A program made the position numbers and the translations under genes. A stretch of DNA of 61,111 nt from Acholeplasmatales bacterium (GTDB lineage Bacteria; Bacillota_I; Bacilli_A; Acholeplasmatales; Anaeroplasmataceae): assembly GCA_017444645.1 (NCBI GenBank), contig JAFSWG010000022.1, forward strand, positions 1-61,111. The letters run 5' to 3'. The notes beneath the pieces were generated by a model. The model saw only the letters and a list, made by a program, of their open reading frames with translations, did not search any database and was not told where the DNA came from. This document shows positions 7,465 through 15,385 of the stretch, piece after piece (within the stretch, counting starts at the first letter, position 1; the number at the start of each line of letters is the position of its first letter).

Positions 7465-8124
7465 TTAATAATTTTCAGCATTAATTTCAAAATATGCTTG
7501 AGGATGATTGCAGACAGGACATACGTCTGGTGCTTTTGTTCCTACTACAATATGACCACAATTTCTGCATTCCCATACTTTTACTTCAGATTTAGAGAAT
7601 ACTTCTTGTGCTTCTACATTGTGAAGTAAAGCTCTATATCTTTCTTCATGGTGCTTTTCTATTTCTGCAACAGCTCTAAATTTTTTAGCTAATTCTATGA
7701 AGCCTTCAGCTTCAGCAGTTTTAGCAAATCCTTCATACATATCAGTCCATTCATAATTCTCGCCATTAGCGGCCTCTTCTAAATTTTCAGCTGTATTTCC
7801 AATACCATTTAATTCTTTAAACCACATTTTAGCATGTTCCTTTTCATTATCTGCAGTTTTTAAAAATAATGCTGATATTTGTTCATAGCCTTCTTTTTTA
7901 GCAACACTTGCAAAATATGTATATTTGTTTCTTGCTTGAGATTCACCAGCAAATGCGGCCTCTAGATTCTTTTCAGTTTGAGTACCAGCATATTTATTAG
8001 TTTTAACATCTTCTTTAATCTCAACTAATTTATCACCTTTTGCTTTACACTTTGGACAAATTGGTTCTTGTCCATCTTCTACTTCAAATACTTCACCACA
8101 AATTAAACATTTAAATTTTCTCAT
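7465..8124 (-). CDS. Rubrerythrin with rubredoxin-type domains at both ends
   Basis: Non-haem diiron peroxidase that reduces H2O2 in anaerobes. 219 residues in three parts: an N-terminal zinc/iron ribbon ([10 protein letters not shown]...CPKCKAKG, about 1-35), the ferritin-like four-helix diiron core with [13 protein letters not shown] and EKHHEERY ligand motifs (about 45-175), and a C-terminal rubredoxin ([10 protein letters not shown]...[12 protein letters not shown]). Classical rubrerythrin has only the C-terminal and 'reverse' rubrerythrin only the N-terminal head; both are here. Single gene between terminators with its own promoter. A redox partner such as NADH:rubredoxin reductase is not in the window. 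Confidence 0.93.
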   Translation of the reverse strand: MRKFKCLICGEVFEVEDGQEPICPKCKAKGDKLVEIKEDVKTNKYAGTQTEKNLEAAFAGESQARNKYTYFASVAKKEGYEQISALFLKTADNEKEHAKMWFKELNGIGNTAENLEEAANGENYEWTDMYEGFAKTAEAEGFIELAKKFRAVAEIEKHHEERYRALLHNVEAQEVFSKSEVKVWECRNCGHIVVGTKAPDVCPVCNHPQAYFEINAENY

Positions 8125-8146
8125 TTTTTCGCTCCTTTTTAATTAA

Positions 8147-8197
8147 ATAACGTTTACTTATATTTAGATTATAACATGCAAAAAAAGTGCTTTTCAA
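8147..8197 (-). promoter_or_regulatory. Rubrerythrin promoter, with cre-like box downstream
   Basis: TTGAAA (8197-8192), 18 bp, TATAAT (8173-8168). About 10-20 bp downstream is AAGTAAACGTTAT (minus strand, about 8160-8148), resembling half of a CcpA cre box in a roadblock position. The promoter is clear; the cre match is weak. Confidence 0.55.
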
Positions 8198-8254
8198 CAA
8201 TAATCGAATTCATTAGAAGATAATAGACAAATTATGAAAAACAGTATTAAAAAA

Positions 8255-8270
8255 GACACCCAAGGGTGCC
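8255..8270 (-). terminator. Intrinsic terminator after the Cys-Ala repeat gene
   Basis: Minus strand GGCACCC-TT-GGGTGTC followed by TTTTTT, directly after the stop codon at 8272. Confidence 0.7.
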
Positions 8271-8271
8271 T

Positions 8272-9339
8272 TTATTCATTATCACTCAATACTTTTTTAA
8301 CTTCTTTTGATTTTAAATTAGTATGATAAAAATCTTTCATACTACATCCGGCTCTACCTCCACCTGCACACGCACATGCGCAAGCACAAGCACAGGCACA
8401 ACCTCTACCACCACTGTGGTGACTTCCACTGCCTACATTTGTTGGCGGATTAATTGGAGTTCCAATTTTTGAGACTCCTCCGTTATGATATCTTCTTCTT
8501 GTTCCACCAAAAAACCACCAATAGTGATAATAGTCTGGTCCATAAAACCCTCTTTCAGCTTTATAAGGATCTCTTGTTAGTTTATTATATAACACAACAA
8601 ATAAAATAACTAATACTATTCCACAAAGTAATAATAATGGTACTAGCCAAGGATATTTTTCATACTCACTTGTATAAGTCTTATTAGGATCTATTGTTTC
8701 AAATACTTCTTTTAAATAAGACACATTTACAGTTAAATAATCACCGTATCCTAAAGGTGATTCTAATTGATAATAACCATCAATTATTGGTGATTGAATA
8801 GATGATTCTAAGAAATTATTAACATTTGTAGCATTCCATCTTAATATACACTTTGTTACTTTAATGTCATGAAAATAACCAGGATTATAATTATAATAAA
8901 TATAATTTTTCTCTCCTTCAGTTGATACAACATCTCTTATTTGATACATATAAGACTGATTGTATATGAAACTAAAATCTACTGTTTGATTTTTATAATA
9001 TTTTCTATCAAAATCTATTCTAATAAATGATCCATTATCTGAAGAATATTTAATCTTTCTAATAGTAGATGTTAAAGGCTTTATATTTTCAGCATGAAAA
9101 TTAGGAATACCTATTTTAACCCAAGATAATGGTCCTTCACTAGTATCATTTAAAACAGTCCATGTAATATCAATTCTTATATCTAGTGAGCCATCAGTAA
9201 AATTAGGATCTACAGTTATAACATATGAATCAATTCTATCCAAATCATCAGATTTAGCTTCTGTTTTATTAATAAATGAAAATAATAATACAAAAGCTAA
9301 TAAAAATAATAACATTAACTTATTAATTATTCTTTTCAT
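8272..9339 (-). CDS. Membrane protein with six Cys-Ala repeats in its tail, putative radical SAM substrate
   Basis: Not a family I can name. I start it at ATG 9339 because AGGAGC lies just upstream of it; an in-frame ATG at 9357 would put that site inside the gene. The 355 residues comprise a signal peptide (1-28), an extracytoplasmic domain rich in beta strands (about 30-230, faintly like DUF2207), one membrane helix (about 234-256) and an inside tail with aromatic/Gly/His-rich stretches. The tail carries CACACACACACA (about 314-325) followed by GGGRAGCSMKDF. Codons alternate among TGT/TGC and GCC/GCT/GCA/GCG, so the repeat is kept at protein level and is not a microsatellite. Its start overlaps the radical SAM gene by 17 bp, implying coupled translation and an enzyme-substrate relation (inference). 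Confidence 0.75.
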   Translation of the reverse strand: MKRIINKLMLLFLLAFVLLFSFINKTEAKSDDLDRIDSYVITVDPNFTDGSLDIRIDITWTVLNDTSEGPLSWVKIGIPNFHAENIKPLTSTIRKIKYSSDNGSFIRIDFDRKYYKNQTVDFSFIYNQSYMYQIRDVVSTEGEKNYIYYNYNPGYFHDIKVTKCILRWNATNVNNFLESSIQSPIIDGYYQLESPLGYGDYLTVNVSYLKEVFETIDPNKTYTSEYEKYPWLVPLLLLCGIVLVILFVVLYNKLTRDPYKAERGFYGPDYYHYWWFFGGTRRRYHNGGVSKIGTPINPPTNVGSGSHHSGGRGCACACACACACAGGGRAGCSMKDFYHTNLKSKEVKKVLSDNE

Positions 9340-10699
9340 TTTCAAGCTCCTTTTCATTTAATGGACATCCAGATTTTAATTTGGAAATATTTTTTCTAAA
9401 TAATGTAGTTTCTTTATCATTCCATATAGAACTAAATTTATCATTTAAAAGATTTCCAAATGATTTACCATCTAACCAGCTTTGACAAGGTATTAAATCA
9501 CCACTTGGAGATATAGCCATATTAGATAGGGTCGCACCACACATTGGTGGATTCATATTATATTCTTTAAAGAATTCATCTTCTATCCATCCTGGAGATG
9601 TAAATTTAATATCTAAATCATTTTCTCTACAATATCTTATTGCTTCAACTAATATTTCTTTTAATTCTTCTTTAGATAATCTACCTTTAATATTTTCTTT
9701 ATTAGTTGCATTACCTGTTAATATTAATCCAGAACATGTAAAATATCTAATACCAAATTCTTTATTCGCATATTTAATAGTTTCTAAATAATCTCTATTT
9801 AAATCACAAAGTGGAGTATTTATACTAACTAATAATTTTGCTTCAATTGCATTTTTAATACCTTTACATGTCTTATCAAAGCCATTGGCACCTACTAAGA
9901 TATTATGAATCTCCTTTTTATGTGAATAGAATGTTACTTGTACTGCATCTAGACTTGCATCATATAAATCATTACATAATGATTTTGATAATAATTGACC
10001 ATTGGTATTTAATCTTGTTACAAACCAAGATGAATATTTAACTAATTCAACTAAATCATTTCTTAATGTAGGTTCACCACCTGTAAAAGTTATTTGTGGT
10101 ATTCTTGCTTCCTTTAGCTTATCTATTATATTCTTCCATTCATCAGTAGATAATTCTTTTTCTTTACCCTTAGGTTGATTTGCTGCATAACAATTTAAAC
10201 ATTTTTGATTACAGCCCCAATTACCATTTTTCTCCATAGATGAGATTAATAAATCCATTCTATGAGGTGCTGACATATATTTAGAATAATCCTTTAGTGA
10301 TAAATAACCAATTTCAGTTTTAACTGGTTCGTTTTTAGCAACATGTAATAATATATCTATTATTTCATTTAAGTCATCTACAAACATCTTTCTATCTGTC
10401 TTAGGATATATTTCTTTCATTGTTTTAGAAACAATATTAACTGCATCTTTTATATCATTATTAGATATATTCTTTCCTTCATATTTATTTATTTCATTTA
10501 TAAATTCACGAAGTAAAATAGCCCATCCCATACAAATAGGTAATAAATTTTCTCCATTTAAAATTACTACCCATGGAATACCAGGCTTTATCTTTTTAGG
10601 TGGAACTAAAAAGATTCTTACAACTCCTGGTCCATATGGATCAAATGTAACATGGGATACTTCATTAATATTTTTTAAATATTCCTTTAATTTACTCAT
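9323..10699 (-). CDS. Radical SAM enzyme with SPASM-like C-terminus, peptide/protein-modifying type
   Basis: 458 residues from ATG 10699 (a TTG 15 bp upstream is less likely). The core shows the [4Fe-4S] motif CNQKCLNC (Cys163, 167, 170) in NWGCNQKCLNCYAANQ, then ITFTGGEPTLR, the SAM-binding GGEP. The C-terminus has CGATLSNMAISPSGDLIPCQ and a later Cys in SGCP, like the auxiliary-cluster SPASM/twitch region of RiPP maturases. The first 130 residues, with a small strand-rich start and helices (GWAILLREF), might be a PqqD-like substrate-recognition domain. Its only operon partner is the Cys-Ala repeat membrane protein, whose Cys-rich tail would face the cytosol where this enzyme works. A thioether or other Cys-linked modification is a plausible product; not proven. 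Confidence 0.88.
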   Translation of the reverse strand: MSKLKEYLKNINEVSHVTFDPYGPGVVRIFLVPPKKIKPGIPWVVILNGENLLPICMGWAILLREFINEINKYEGKNISNNDIKDAVNIVSKTMKEIYPKTDRKMFVDDLNEIIDILLHVAKNEPVKTEIGYLSLKDYSKYMSAPHRMDLLISSMEKNGNWGCNQKCLNCYAANQPKGKEKELSTDEWKNIIDKLKEARIPQITFTGGEPTLRNDLVELVKYSSWFVTRLNTNGQLLSKSLCNDLYDASLDAVQVTFYSHKKEIHNILVGANGFDKTCKGIKNAIEAKLLVSINTPLCDLNRDYLETIKYANKEFGIRYFTCSGLILTGNATNKENIKGRLSKEELKEILVEAIRYCRENDLDIKFTSPGWIEDEFFKEYNMNPPMCGATLSNMAISPSGDLIPCQSWLDGKSFGNLLNDKFSSIWNDKETTLFRKNISKLKSGCPLNEKELENEKNN

Positions 10700-10746
10700 T
10701 GTATACCCCCCCAAAACAAAAATATTATATCATGAAAAAAATAAAA

Positions 10747-10764
10747 GCACTGAATATTCAGTGC
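10747..10764 (-). terminator. Terminator of the tRNA-Asp/tRNA-Arg unit
   Basis: GCACTGAA-TA-TTCAGTGC followed by TTTTATTTTTT on the minus strand. Confidence 0.8.
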
Positions 10765-10776
10765 ATTTTGTCAAAC

Positions 10777-10853
10777 TGGCGCGTCCAGGAGGACTCGAAC
10801 CCCCAACCTTTTGATCCGTAGTCAAACGATCTATCCAATTGATCTATGAACGC
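10777..10853 (-). tRNA. tRNA-Arg (anticodon ACG)
   Basis: 77-nt cloverleaf with acceptor GCGTTCA pairing TGGACGC, anticodon loop CTACGGA within a TTTGA/TCAAA stem, T-arm GGGGGTTCGAGTCCTCC, and encoded CCA. The ACG anticodon is expected to be edited to ICG and read CGU/CGC/CGA. Confidence 0.95.
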
Positions 10854-10862
10854 ATATATAAG

Positions 10863-10939
10863 TGGCGGTCCGGACGAGACTCGAACTCGCGACCTCCTAC
10901 GTGACAGGCAGGCATTCTAACCAACTGAACTACCGGACC
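10863..10939 (-). tRNA. tRNA-Asp (anticodon GTC)
   Basis: 77-nt cloverleaf with acceptor GGTCCGG/CCGGACC, anticodon loop TGTCACG region, T-arm with GAGTTCGAGTCTC, encoded CCA. Nine bp upstream of tRNA-Arg; a likely shared promoter TTGAAT-N17-TAAAAT lies about 20 bp further upstream. Confidence 0.95.
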
Positions 10940-11005
10940 ACTTATTACGCTTGTTTATTTTATCACACTAAATATCATAATTCAACTATTTTTTTTGAAA
11001 AATGA

Positions 11006-11026
11006 GCTCCACTTTTAAAGTGGAGC
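11006..11026 (-). terminator. Intrinsic terminator after the stomatin-like gene
   Basis: GCTCCACTT...AAGTGGAGC hairpin, T-rich on the minus side. Confidence 0.8.
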
Positions 11027-11038
11027 AAATTTATTCAA

Positions 11039-11971
11039 TTATTTCTTTGATTCTTTTACTTCTAGGCTTTCTTTTATTGTTGTAGCAAGTGTTGCAACAT
11101 TTTGAAGTTCAGAAGGAACAATTATCTTAGTAGAATTACCATTAGCTAAATCTTTTAATGCTTCATATCCTCTTAATGTTAGTACTTCAGGAGATACTGA
11201 AGCCTCCTTTAATGATTTTAAACCTTCAGCTTCTGCTTGTTTTACCTTTAAGATAGCTTCAGCTTGAGCTTCAGCCTTTAATACTGTTGCTTGCTTATCG
11301 GCATCAGCCTTTAAGATTTGAGATTCCTTTTGACCTTCAGCAAGTAAGATTTGAGATTTCTTTTCACCTTCTGCAAGTAAAATCTTTTCACGACGCTCAC
11401 GTTCAGCTCTCATTTGACGCTCCATTGCTTCTTGGATATCTCTTGGTGGAATAATATTTTTAACTTCTACTCTGTTTACTTTAATTCCCCATGGGTCTGT
11501 AGCTTCATCTAGAATTGATCTCATTCTTGAATTAATAATATCACGGCTTGTTAAAGTTTCATCTAGGTCTAATTCACCAATAATATTTCTTAGTGTAGTC
11601 GCACTTAAATTTTCAATTGCTGATAATGGATTTTCTACTCCATAAGCATAAAGCTTTGGATCTGTAACTTGGAAGAATACTACTGTATCAATATCCATCT
11701 TAACATTATCTTTTGTAATTACAGGTTGTGGAGCAAAATCCTTTACTTGCTCTTTCATTGAAATTACATAAGCTACCTTATCAATGAATGGGAATAAGAA
11801 CTTAACACCTACACCCCATACCTTATGGAATGCACCTAAACGTTCAACTACATATTTATTTGTTTGTCTAACAATTCTAATTCTTGAAATTAAATAAATT
11901 AAAATTAATACTGCAATTATTGAAATAACAACAATTGCTACTACTGTTCCTGTGTTTTCTGCTAAAAACAT
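11039..11971 (-). CDS. qmcA: SPFH/stomatin-like membrane protease-associated protein
   Basis: 310 residues: one N-terminal membrane helix (about 8-27), then the SPFH domain beginning RQTNKYVVERLGAFHKVWGVG with the typical VFFQVTDP and AMERQMRAERERR segments, and a charged Ala/Glu/Lys coiled coil (about 195-265). This is the QmcA/stomatin type that forms large ring assemblies in membrane microdomains and often binds proteases. It follows the NfeD gene by 14 bp; NfeD and stomatin proteins are classic operon partners. Symbol by similarity only. Confidence 0.9.
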   Translation of the reverse strand: MFLAENTGTVVAIVVISIIAVLILIYLISRIRIVRQTNKYVVERLGAFHKVWGVGVKFLFPFIDKVAYVISMKEQVKDFAPQPVITKDNVKMDIDTVVFFQVTDPKLYAYGVENPLSAIENLSATTLRNIIGELDLDETLTSRDIINSRMRSILDEATDPWGIKVNRVEVKNIIPPRDIQEAMERQMRAERERREKILLAEGEKKSQILLAEGQKESQILKADADKQATVLKAEAQAEAILKVKQAEAEGLKSLKEASVSPEVLTLRGYEALKDLANGNSTKIIVPSELQNVATLATTIKESLEVKESKK

Positions 11972-11985
11972 AATCTACTCTCTCC

Positions 11986-12420
11986 TTATATCTTTTTAAT
12001 AACTAATCTGTTTCCTTTTATAGCAACTACTTCAACTACTATATCCTTTTCAATAGTCTCATCACTATCTTCCATTAATATGGCTGTATATACTATACCA
12101 TTTAATTTTACTTCGCCGCCATCGAATTTAGTAACATCAGTAATTGTTTTAACTTTTTGTCCTACATAATCATCGCTATTAGTTTTTCTTTCATTTCTGT
12201 CTAATATTTTTTTAACCAATGGTCTTGTCGCAAGTAATGCAATTGCACTGACTGCTACAAACACGATTAGTTGTACCCACCACTCTGTGAATCCAGAAAT
12301 ACATACACAAACTAAAGCACCAAGTCCAAACCAAATAGATACTAAATCTTGGGTTATAGCTTCAAGTATAAATGATAGCACAAATACGCCAAGCCAAATC
12401 CAAATCATATATTCTTGCAT
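11986..12420 (-). CDS. NfeD-family membrane protein
   Basis: 144 residues from ATG 12420, chosen because GGAGGG sits just upstream and an earlier TTG lies in front of that site. Three hydrophobic segments at the start (WIWLGVFVLSFILEAI, DLVSIWFGLGALVCVCI, WWVQLIVFVAVSAIALL) are followed by a soluble OB-fold domain (YVGQKVKTITDVTKFDGGEVKLNG...GNRLVIKKI). Short NfeD proteins of this type accompany a stomatin-like protein, as here, and are thought to hold the partner in membrane microdomains. Confidence 0.9.
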   Translation of the reverse strand: MQEYMIWIWLGVFVLSFILEAITQDLVSIWFGLGALVCVCISGFTEWWVQLIVFVAVSAIALLATRPLVKKILDRNERKTNSDDYVGQKVKTITDVTKFDGGEVKLNGIVYTAILMEDSDETIEKDIVVEVVAIKGNRLVIKKI

Positions 12421-12421
12421 A

Positions 12422-12793
12422 CTATCTTCCCTCCATATCAATGATTATTGCTTTTTTAGAATCATCATATATTGCATCGAATTGAATACTTTTTTCTTTA
12501 TTGACATCTAATTTAAAGGATTCTGTAATAAATTTAATCAGATCCTTAGATGCAATACGCACATATGATTTTGATACAGATAATGGTAATAATGATGTTT
12601 CATTAATTTCACCACTTAATACATAATCCTTATTCAGCATAAAGACATATATTTTTTTATCATCCTTATCTATACCTACTCTAACCTTATATGCATTACT
12701 GAAGTATTTAATTAGCTTTGAGTTAAACAATATATGCCTATCATAAATTGTTGCTACGCCTTTTTTGTCATTTGTATCAAAAAATTCAAGCAT
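12422..12793 (-). CDS. Conserved hypothetical cytosolic protein
   Basis: 123 residues from ATG 12793 with GAGGTGATT upstream (a GTG within that site is a weaker start). No family recognised. The protein is beta-rich with repeated hydrophobic strands (GVATIYDRHILFNSKLIKYF, KIYVFML) and an acidic-basic mix, no signal or membrane helix. The stop abuts the NfeD start, so it is the first gene of a three-gene unit with nfeD and the stomatin gene. A promoter TTGATT-N17-TATAAT lies just upstream, around 12803-12840. Confidence 0.7.
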   Translation of the reverse strand: MLEFFDTNDKKGVATIYDRHILFNSKLIKYFSNAYKVRVGIDKDDKKIYVFMLNKDYVLSGEINETSLLPLSVSKSYVRIASKDLIKFITESFKLDVNKEKSIQFDAIYDDSKKAIIIDMEGR

Positions 12794-12881
12794 CTTAATC
12801 ACCTCACAACTATATTATATACATAAATTTTCAAATAATCAACAATTATTCACAAATATTCACAAAAATATTTAAAAATAA

Positions 12882-12902
12882 AAGAGAGGGATTTCCTCTC
12901 TT
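12882..12902 (-). terminator. Intrinsic terminator after cvfB
   Basis: AAGAGAGG-loop-CCTCTCTT overlapping the cvfB stop codon, followed by TTTTATTTTT on the minus strand. Confidence 0.75.
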
Positions 12903-13743
12903 ATTTAACAATGAATGATTTAGTATCATCAAAATCTATTAAATGATCCTTATATAAACCACCATAAGCTCTTTTGAATGCTTTTCTAGACATCTTTAAA
13001 TATTTAAATACATCTTCTGATGAAGATTTAGCAGTTAAAGGCATTAAACCACCATGATTTCTCATGTAGTCTAATATTAATTCTCTATCAGTATCCATTA
13101 ATATTTCTTTATGTTGATTTAATGTACCATAATACTCTTCATCTAATTCTTTAGTAATTGTTACTACTACTGGCATACCTAAACGATGCTTACCTCTCAA
13201 TTGAGTTTCTGGTACATATACATACATAAAATCATTTGTAACTAAAGAAATACCCTTTTCTGCAATTTTACAGACATGAGCATTTACTTGTTCTTGTTCT
13301 AAATAAGTAACCTTTTTATGTAATGATATAATATCAAATCTATTTAGTGGTTTACCAATTAATGAATTCTTCTTTATTTTTAATCTAATTAATAATAAAT
13401 CATCAACCTGTGGCCATAATTCTTCGTCATATGGCAAATTATCTTTTGATATCAATATATCTTTTGGAGTATTAATATTAACAAATACACCTACCCCAGA
13501 AATAATATCAACAATTTTCGCAAATCCCGCATCATAAATAGTTGCTGTAGGTGTAATTTCAGTTGCTGTTGGTCTTTCTTTCTTATCTGCATATATAAAT
13601 ACTTTTATTTCTTCATTATCTTTATGCTCAGATGTACTTTGAGAGAAATGTAATAAAACTTCTTCTTTGCCATCTGTTAGCATATATCCTAAATCTGATT
13701 TTCTTACTACAGTTAAATTGTTATATTCGCCAAGATTTATCAA
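12901..13743 (-). CDS. cvfB: CvfB-type S1 RNA-binding protein
   Basis: 280 residues. S1-like OB-fold repeats (about 1-60, 65-140 with GVFVNINTPKDILI, and 150-210) and a C-terminal winged helix (DYMRNHGGLMPLTAKSSSEDVFKYLKMSRKAFKRAYG) match the CvfB/YitL family, RNA-binding regulators of virulence and exoprotein expression in Staphylococcus. The start is TTG at 13743: an in-frame TAG lies two codons upstream, so no earlier start is possible. The TTG overlaps the TGA of the 49-residue gene (TTGA), indicating translational coupling. Confidence 0.88.
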   Translation of the reverse strand: MINLGEYNNLTVVRKSDLGYMLTDGKEEVLLHFSQSTSEHKDNEEIKVFIYADKKERPTATEITPTATIYDAGFAKIVDIISGVGVFVNINTPKDILISKDNLPYDEELWPQVDDLLLIRLKIKKNSLIGKPLNRFDIISLHKKVTYLEQEQVNAHVCKIAEKGISLVTNDFMYVYVPETQLRGKHRLGMPVVVTITKELDEEYYGTLNQHKEILMDTDRELILDYMRNHGGLMPLTAKSSSEDVFKYLKMSRKAFKRAYGGLYKDHLIDFDDTKSFIVK

Positions 13744-13889
13744 TTTCTATCACCATCCTTATAATTTCTATCTGTTTGCTTCAAATACATTTCCTTTTTC
13801 TCTTTAGAGAAATTTCTATTTTTTTTGAAGTCATTAGTTTCGTACTTCTTGATTAGATCCTTCTCCTTTTGAGTCAGTTCCTTCTTCAT
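13740..13889 (-). CDS. Hidden 49-residue basic protein overlapping both neighbours
   Basis: Begins MKKELTQKEKDLIKK, is very rich in Lys/Glu/Asn (net basic), has no Cys and no membrane helix, and ends DGDRN before TGA. Strong AAGGAGG lies 12 bp before the ATG. Its first 56 bp overlap the end of the preceding gene in another frame, and its TGA overlaps the TTG start of cvfB. The two tight overlaps, good RBS and protein-like composition support a real coupled gene. Function unknown; it may act as a translational coupler or a small RNA-binding partner of CvfB. Confidence 0.6.
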   Translation of the reverse strand: MKKELTQKEKDLIKKYETNDFKKNRNFSKEKKEMYLKQTDRNYKDGDRN

Positions 13890-14307
13890 CTTCTATTATT
13901 TCCTCCTTAAATGGCTTTAAACCATAATTAGAACACATTTCTTCAATAATTCTTTCAATATTAGTTATAGTAGATGAATATTCTGCTTTTCCAATCTGAA
14001 AACATATTTCTATGAATCTTCCATCTTTATCATATAAATAAAGAATTTTCATAAAACTTTTATCTATATATCTATATTCTTTAAATCTTTTTGCGCTTAG
14101 TTCAAAATCCATTGAAGGCTGAAGTTTTTTAAAAAATCTACTAAGTTTTTGAAAATATAGTATTCCATCTTTAAATGACATGATGAATTCTGAATAACCA
14201 TCATTATATATCTTTCCAGTATTAAATCTTAAAAATATAAAACAAGGTTTTCTTCCCTTTAGAGTATGATTTTTTCTCATTTCAAGTAAATATTCTTGTC
14301 GATTCAT
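13834..14307 (-). CDS. Hypothetical protein upstream of cvfB
   Basis: 157 residues from ATG 14307, chosen because AGGAGT (14318-14323) precedes it; earlier in-frame codons add an unlikely Cys-rich tail without RBS. Family not recognised. It begins MNRQEYLLEMRKNHTLKGR, has a strand-rich middle with many aromatic residues (FIFLRFNTGKIYNDG, YFQKLSRFF), helix near 120-140 and a long acidic end (EEIIEDEEGTDSKGEGSNQE). Cytosolic. First in a coupled set with the 49-residue gene and cvfB. Confidence 0.7.
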   Translation of the reverse strand: MNRQEYLLEMRKNHTLKGRKPCFIFLRFNTGKIYNDGYSEFIMSFKDGILYFQKLSRFFKKLQPSMDFELSAKRFKEYRYIDKSFMKILYLYDKDGRFIEICFQIGKAEYSSTITNIERIIEEMCSNYGLKPFKEEIIEDEEGTDSKGEGSNQEVRN

Positions 14308-14467
14308 TCTGTAAGATACTCCTTTAATCTCCAAAATTATATCACATTTTTCACAAAACACAAACAAATAAGCACAAAATAGGCTAGATGGTTGACTATG
14401 TTTTTATTAAGTGATAACATAAAGCCATAAGAAAACTACTTATAAAAATAATCTCTCCCAAAAATAG

Positions 14468-14495
14468 AAAAGGGCCATCGCAAGATGGCTCTTTT
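14468..14495 (-). terminator. Intrinsic terminator after the exported-protein gene
   Basis: 12-bp stem AAAAGGGCCATC / GATGGCTCTTTT with GCAA tetraloop and T tract. The rest of the 14308-14504 gap holds the TATAAT promoter for the downstream gene and nothing else clear. Confidence 0.85.
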
Positions 14496-14504
14496 CCCTT
14501 TTTA

Positions 14505-15251
14505 TTACTTTTTAGTTGTAAATTCTTTTCTTTCTTGTAAACCTTTATTGTATAAAGTATTACCTTTATCATTAGTTGAATAATAGAATTGAATTGCAAT
14601 TGCATAATCGTGTTCAGCGATAAGATTTGCTACACCAAATGAGAATGATGTATTCTTTGCTTTTTCATAATATTCACCTTTTTCAACCTCAGCACCAACT
14701 TTGAATTCAGCAAGTACATATTCTGCACCTGATTTAGTGAAATATTCTTTTCCTTCTTGGAATTGAGTATCAGCTGTTAATAAGTAAGTATCTACTGTGC
14801 TAATTGTATAACCTAATTCACCACTTTTAATTGTTGAAGTACTTGTAACAAGTTCATCATTTAAAACATTATAAGTACGATCAACATATCCTTGAATACT
14901 TACTGCTTCACTTCCTTTAATATGTTTAACAGCATCATTATATTTTGTCATATCAATTAATAAAATATTATAATCGCTTGTATATTTATATTTAGTTGTT
15001 TGTTCTGTATCGTCACCTGTACTCTTTCCTACACTAGATAAAATTACATAATTAGATCTATCAATAGAGAAAGAAACGATTGCTTCTGTAGCTTTAACAT
15101 CGCTAACTTCTACTGTTGATTGTGGAGTTGAAACAATTTGGTACTCAGAATAATTAGTAACTGAGCTTACCGCACCACTAATTAATCCTAAAGGGACTAA
15201 TATAGCAGCAAATATAACAACAATAAAAATTATTGTCTTTTTTAATGTCAT
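14505..15251 (-). CDS. Membrane-anchored exported protein, function unknown
   Basis: 248 residues. A single N-terminal hydrophobic segment (about 5-30, TIIFIVVIFAAILVPLGLI) without a clear cleavage site suggests a signal anchor, leaving about 215 residues outside. The exterior is Ser/Thr/Tyr/Val-rich and strand-like. Residues about 170-210 (QEGKEYFTKSGAEYVLA...VEKGEYYEK) resemble the short GxxYYxxxG repeats of phage tail and surface proteins. Single gene between terminators. No known family assigned. Confidence 0.7.
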   Translation of the reverse strand: MTLKKTIIFIVVIFAAILVPLGLISGAVSSVTNYSEYQIVSTPQSTVEVSDVKATEAIVSFSIDRSNYVILSSVGKSTGDDTEQTTKYKYTSDYNILLIDMTKYNDAVKHIKGSEAVSIQGYVDRTYNVLNDELVTSTSTIKSGELGYTISTVDTYLLTADTQFQEGKEYFTKSGAEYVLAEFKVGAEVEKGEYYEKAKNTSFSFGVANLIAEHDYAIAIQFYYSTNDKGNTLYNKGLQERKEFTTKK

Positions 15252-15347
15252 ATTAAAAATCCCTCCATTCTTTTAATTAGCTATCATACTTATAATATTT
15301 ATTATAAATAAAATATTAATTAAAGTCAAATATATCTATAAATGATA

Positions 15348-15370
15348 AAATGGAGCAAGATGCTCCATTT
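15348..15370 (-). terminator. Intrinsic terminator after citrate synthase
   Basis: AAATGGAGC-AAGAT-GCTCCATTT with T run. Confidence 0.8.
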
Positions 15371-15385
15371 TTATTATTTAATATA

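Noticed and set aside
8365-8400. The Cys-Ala stretch as a DNA microsatellite
   Set aside because: Synonymous codons differ from unit to unit, so slippage does not explain it.
10700-10714. TTG start for the radical SAM enzyme 15 bp upstream
   Set aside because: It lies within the G-rich likely RBS; ATG 10699 is better placed.
14396-14605. 69-residue frame between the 157-residue gene and the exported-protein gene
   Set aside because: It runs through the 14468-14495 terminator and the end of the exported protein in another frame and lacks an RBS.
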